DNA from: CAZTME01 sp964614795
GTDB lineage: Bacteria > Patescibacteriota > Microgenomatia > UBA1400 > PJMF01
DNA: 13,925 nucleotides
Reading direction: 5' to 3'
Assembly: GCA_964614795.1 (NCBI GenBank)
Contig: CAZTME010000025.1
Coordinates: 1-13,925, forward strand
Part shown: in pieces, positions 12,995 through 13,925 of the stretch
How positions within the stretch are numbered: position 1 is the stretch's first letter
Layout of the letters: each line of letters starts with the position of its first letter
Translations under genes and position numbers: made by a program
The notes under the pieces: model-generated
Told to the model about the DNA's origin: nothing
Databases searched by the model: none
The model's input: the letters and a program-made list of their open reading frames with translations, nothing else

Positions 12995-13606
12995 TTATTC
13001 TTGAGAAGGAGCGGGAATTACTGCTCTAAACCACGTATTGGTCGGTACATCAGACATTGTTTCGGTATCGGTAATGTAAACTTCCATTGGTAAAGCATCC
13101 AAACCAACTGAAGCAGAACCAATCAAGCCACCTTTACCTTCTTCCAAAGAAAAAGCCCTGGTGAGAGTAGCCTTGTTTGCCGGTTTAAACCAAACCACGA
13201 ATTTTTTTTGGCTCTTCTCTTCTTCTTGAGATGCTTCTTCCGTTTGTTCTTGAGAACTTGAATCGGTTGAAGTTGCTGATGTCGCGCGCGCCTTTTTTGC
13301 AATTAAGTTTGCTAAAACCAGTAAAGAAACTGCATTGTCTCTGATTTGATAACGAACCTGCGCGCGCGAAGATTTTGCTTCTTCTGGCGCACCTTCGGGA
13401 GCAACCATAGAAACGGAAGGCACATCATTCACCGTACCGGTAGCCAAATCTGTTTTTTCATTATCATCCAATTGGGTTATTTCGATTGATTCCGCCGTAT
13501 CGGAAATACTTGGTTCAGTGGAATTATTTTGCATCCAACGCCAAAAGGCGAAACCGATGACTATTAGTACTACTAAAGGCAGTATAAAGGGTATTAAAGC
13601 TTTCAT
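12995..13606 (-). CDS. Membrane-anchored acidic protein of unknown function
   Basis: No family is recognised. The 203-residue protein has one N-terminal membrane helix (about 4-25, IPFILPLVVLIVIGFAFWRW) and then an acidic, Ser/Thr-rich region, with a low-complexity stretch near 110-135 (TDSSSQEQTEEASQEEEK). Its C-terminal third is more ordered (KFVVWFKPANKATLTRAFSL, GLDALPMEVYITDTETM). It is probably anchored in the membrane with the bulk outside. A TATAAG box ends 8 nt before the ATG. Its stop lies just ahead of the promoter of the 67-aa gene. Confidence 0.7.
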   Translation of the reverse strand: MKALIPFILPLVVLIVIGFAFWRWMQNNSTEPSISDTAESIEITQLDDNEKTDLATGTVNDVPSVSMVAPEGAPEEAKSSRAQVRYQIRDNAVSLLVLANLIAKKARATSATSTDSSSQEQTEEASQEEEKSQKKFVVWFKPANKATLTRAFSLEEGKGGLIGSASVGLDALPMEVYITDTETMSDVPTNTWFRAVIPAPSQE

Positions 13607-13614
13607 ATAACGTT

Positions 13615-13643
13615 CTTATACCACCGTAATTCCAAACAAACAA
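13615..13643 (-). promoter_or_regulatory. Probable promoter of the membrane-anchored acidic protein gene
   Basis: TTGTTT (13643-13638), a 17-bp spacer and TATAAG (13620-13615) on the minus strand. The ATG at 13606 is 8 nt past the -10, so the leader would be 1-3 nt. Confidence 0.5.
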
Positions 13644-13650
13644 GTGGATA

Positions 13651-13716
13651 TTAAACTTATTGCATAATAACAACGCGGTTTCTTTTGGATCATGTTGCTC
13701 CTGTGCGACAAGTCTA
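13651..13716. repeat. Intergenic palindromic repeat, copy near 13.7 kb
   Basis: The left side reads TTAAACTTATTGCATAATAA and continues CAACGCGGTTTC, matching the AACAACACGATTC core of the copies at 5105 and 6050 in the same orientation. The right arm TGTGCGACAAGTCTA ends at 13716. It is 66 bp long, with a shortened middle. Confidence 0.8.
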
Positions 13717-13795
13717 TTGAGCTTTACAACTATGATAAATCTTATTGATTTTTTAATTCATTCCCAACCTATCAGTAAAAATGAAACCAATTTTG

Positions 13796-13925
13796 TTAAT
13801 TACCCGATTGTGTTGCTTCCGGTTCTGAATCATTCAAATCTATTTCCATTGTTTGAGGCTCCACATTAACTGTTGAGCTTGTTTGTAATTCGGTTAAAAC
13901 CGCTTCTCTTAATTGACCGCCATTC
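13796..13925 (-). CDS. C-terminal end of an unidentified protein (partial)
   Basis: The frame enters from beyond the window end and closes with TAA at 13796-13798. The visible 42 residues begin NGGQLREAVLTELQTSS, then become acidic and end EPEATQSGN, the look of a disordered tail. No family can be assigned. No terminator hairpin follows. The region 13717-13795 holds nothing I can identify. Confidence 0.6.
   Translation of the reverse strand, partial: NGGQLREAVLTELQTSSTVNVEPQTMEIDLNDSEPEATQSGN

Noticed and set aside
5105..13716. CRISPR array
   Set aside because: The repeats are kilobases apart, diverged and palindromic over 65-75 bp, with genes rather than short spacers between them.

Overview
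The window looks like a chromosomal segment of a small-genome bacterium, most likely of the Candidate Phyla Radiation (Patescibacteria). This is inference, from AT-rich intergenic DNA, compact overlapping genes, several divergent or stripped-down versions of known families (RNase J, a Lon ATPase module without protease, Rpe), an LPxTG-like surface protein, and a 67-residue protein of a type I associate with such genomes. TGA is used as a stop, so the genetic code appears standard.

Layout. Positions 125-586 (+) hold a promoter and a complete tmRNA gene (ssrA), recognised by its acceptor stem with a G3-U pair, helix H2, four pseudoknots and a tag reading frame. It is the only plus-strand gene. 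Everything else is on the minus strand, so transcription runs from right to left. In that order: the C-terminal end of an unknown protein (cut by the window end), a membrane-anchored acidic protein, a 67-aa protein with its own promoter, structured leader and strong terminator, a MIP18/SufT-type Fe-S protein, a PH-domain membrane protein, rpiB and rpe (overlapping), a LOG-like phosphoribohydrolase, a PfkB sugar kinase, a secreted LPTAG-type surface protein, a Lon-like AAA+ ATPase, a seven-helix membrane protein, RNase J, FtsK and an overlapping 48-codon ORF that converges on ssrA.

The genes group by function. rpiB and rpe are two steps of the non-oxidative pentose phosphate pathway. LOG, PfkB, the surface protein and the Lon-like ATPase form a tight cluster with a 4-nt overlap and a 1-nt gap. 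RNase J, tmRNA and the Lon-like ATPase belong broadly to RNA and protein quality control, and FtsK to chromosome segregation.

Two things are not explained by known genes. First, a family of intergenic palindromic repeats of about 65-75 bp (arms close to TTAGACTTGTCGCGCAATAA) recurs in at least six gaps, and two near-identical direct copies bracket the seven-helix membrane protein gene. Second, the 440-bp gap between RNase J and FtsK is packed with hairpins and carries a 25-codon ORF with a strong Shine-Dalgarno; it may be a structured RNA or the remnant of a mobile element. Several genes also have -10 boxes so close to their start codons that their mRNAs should be leaderless or nearly so.
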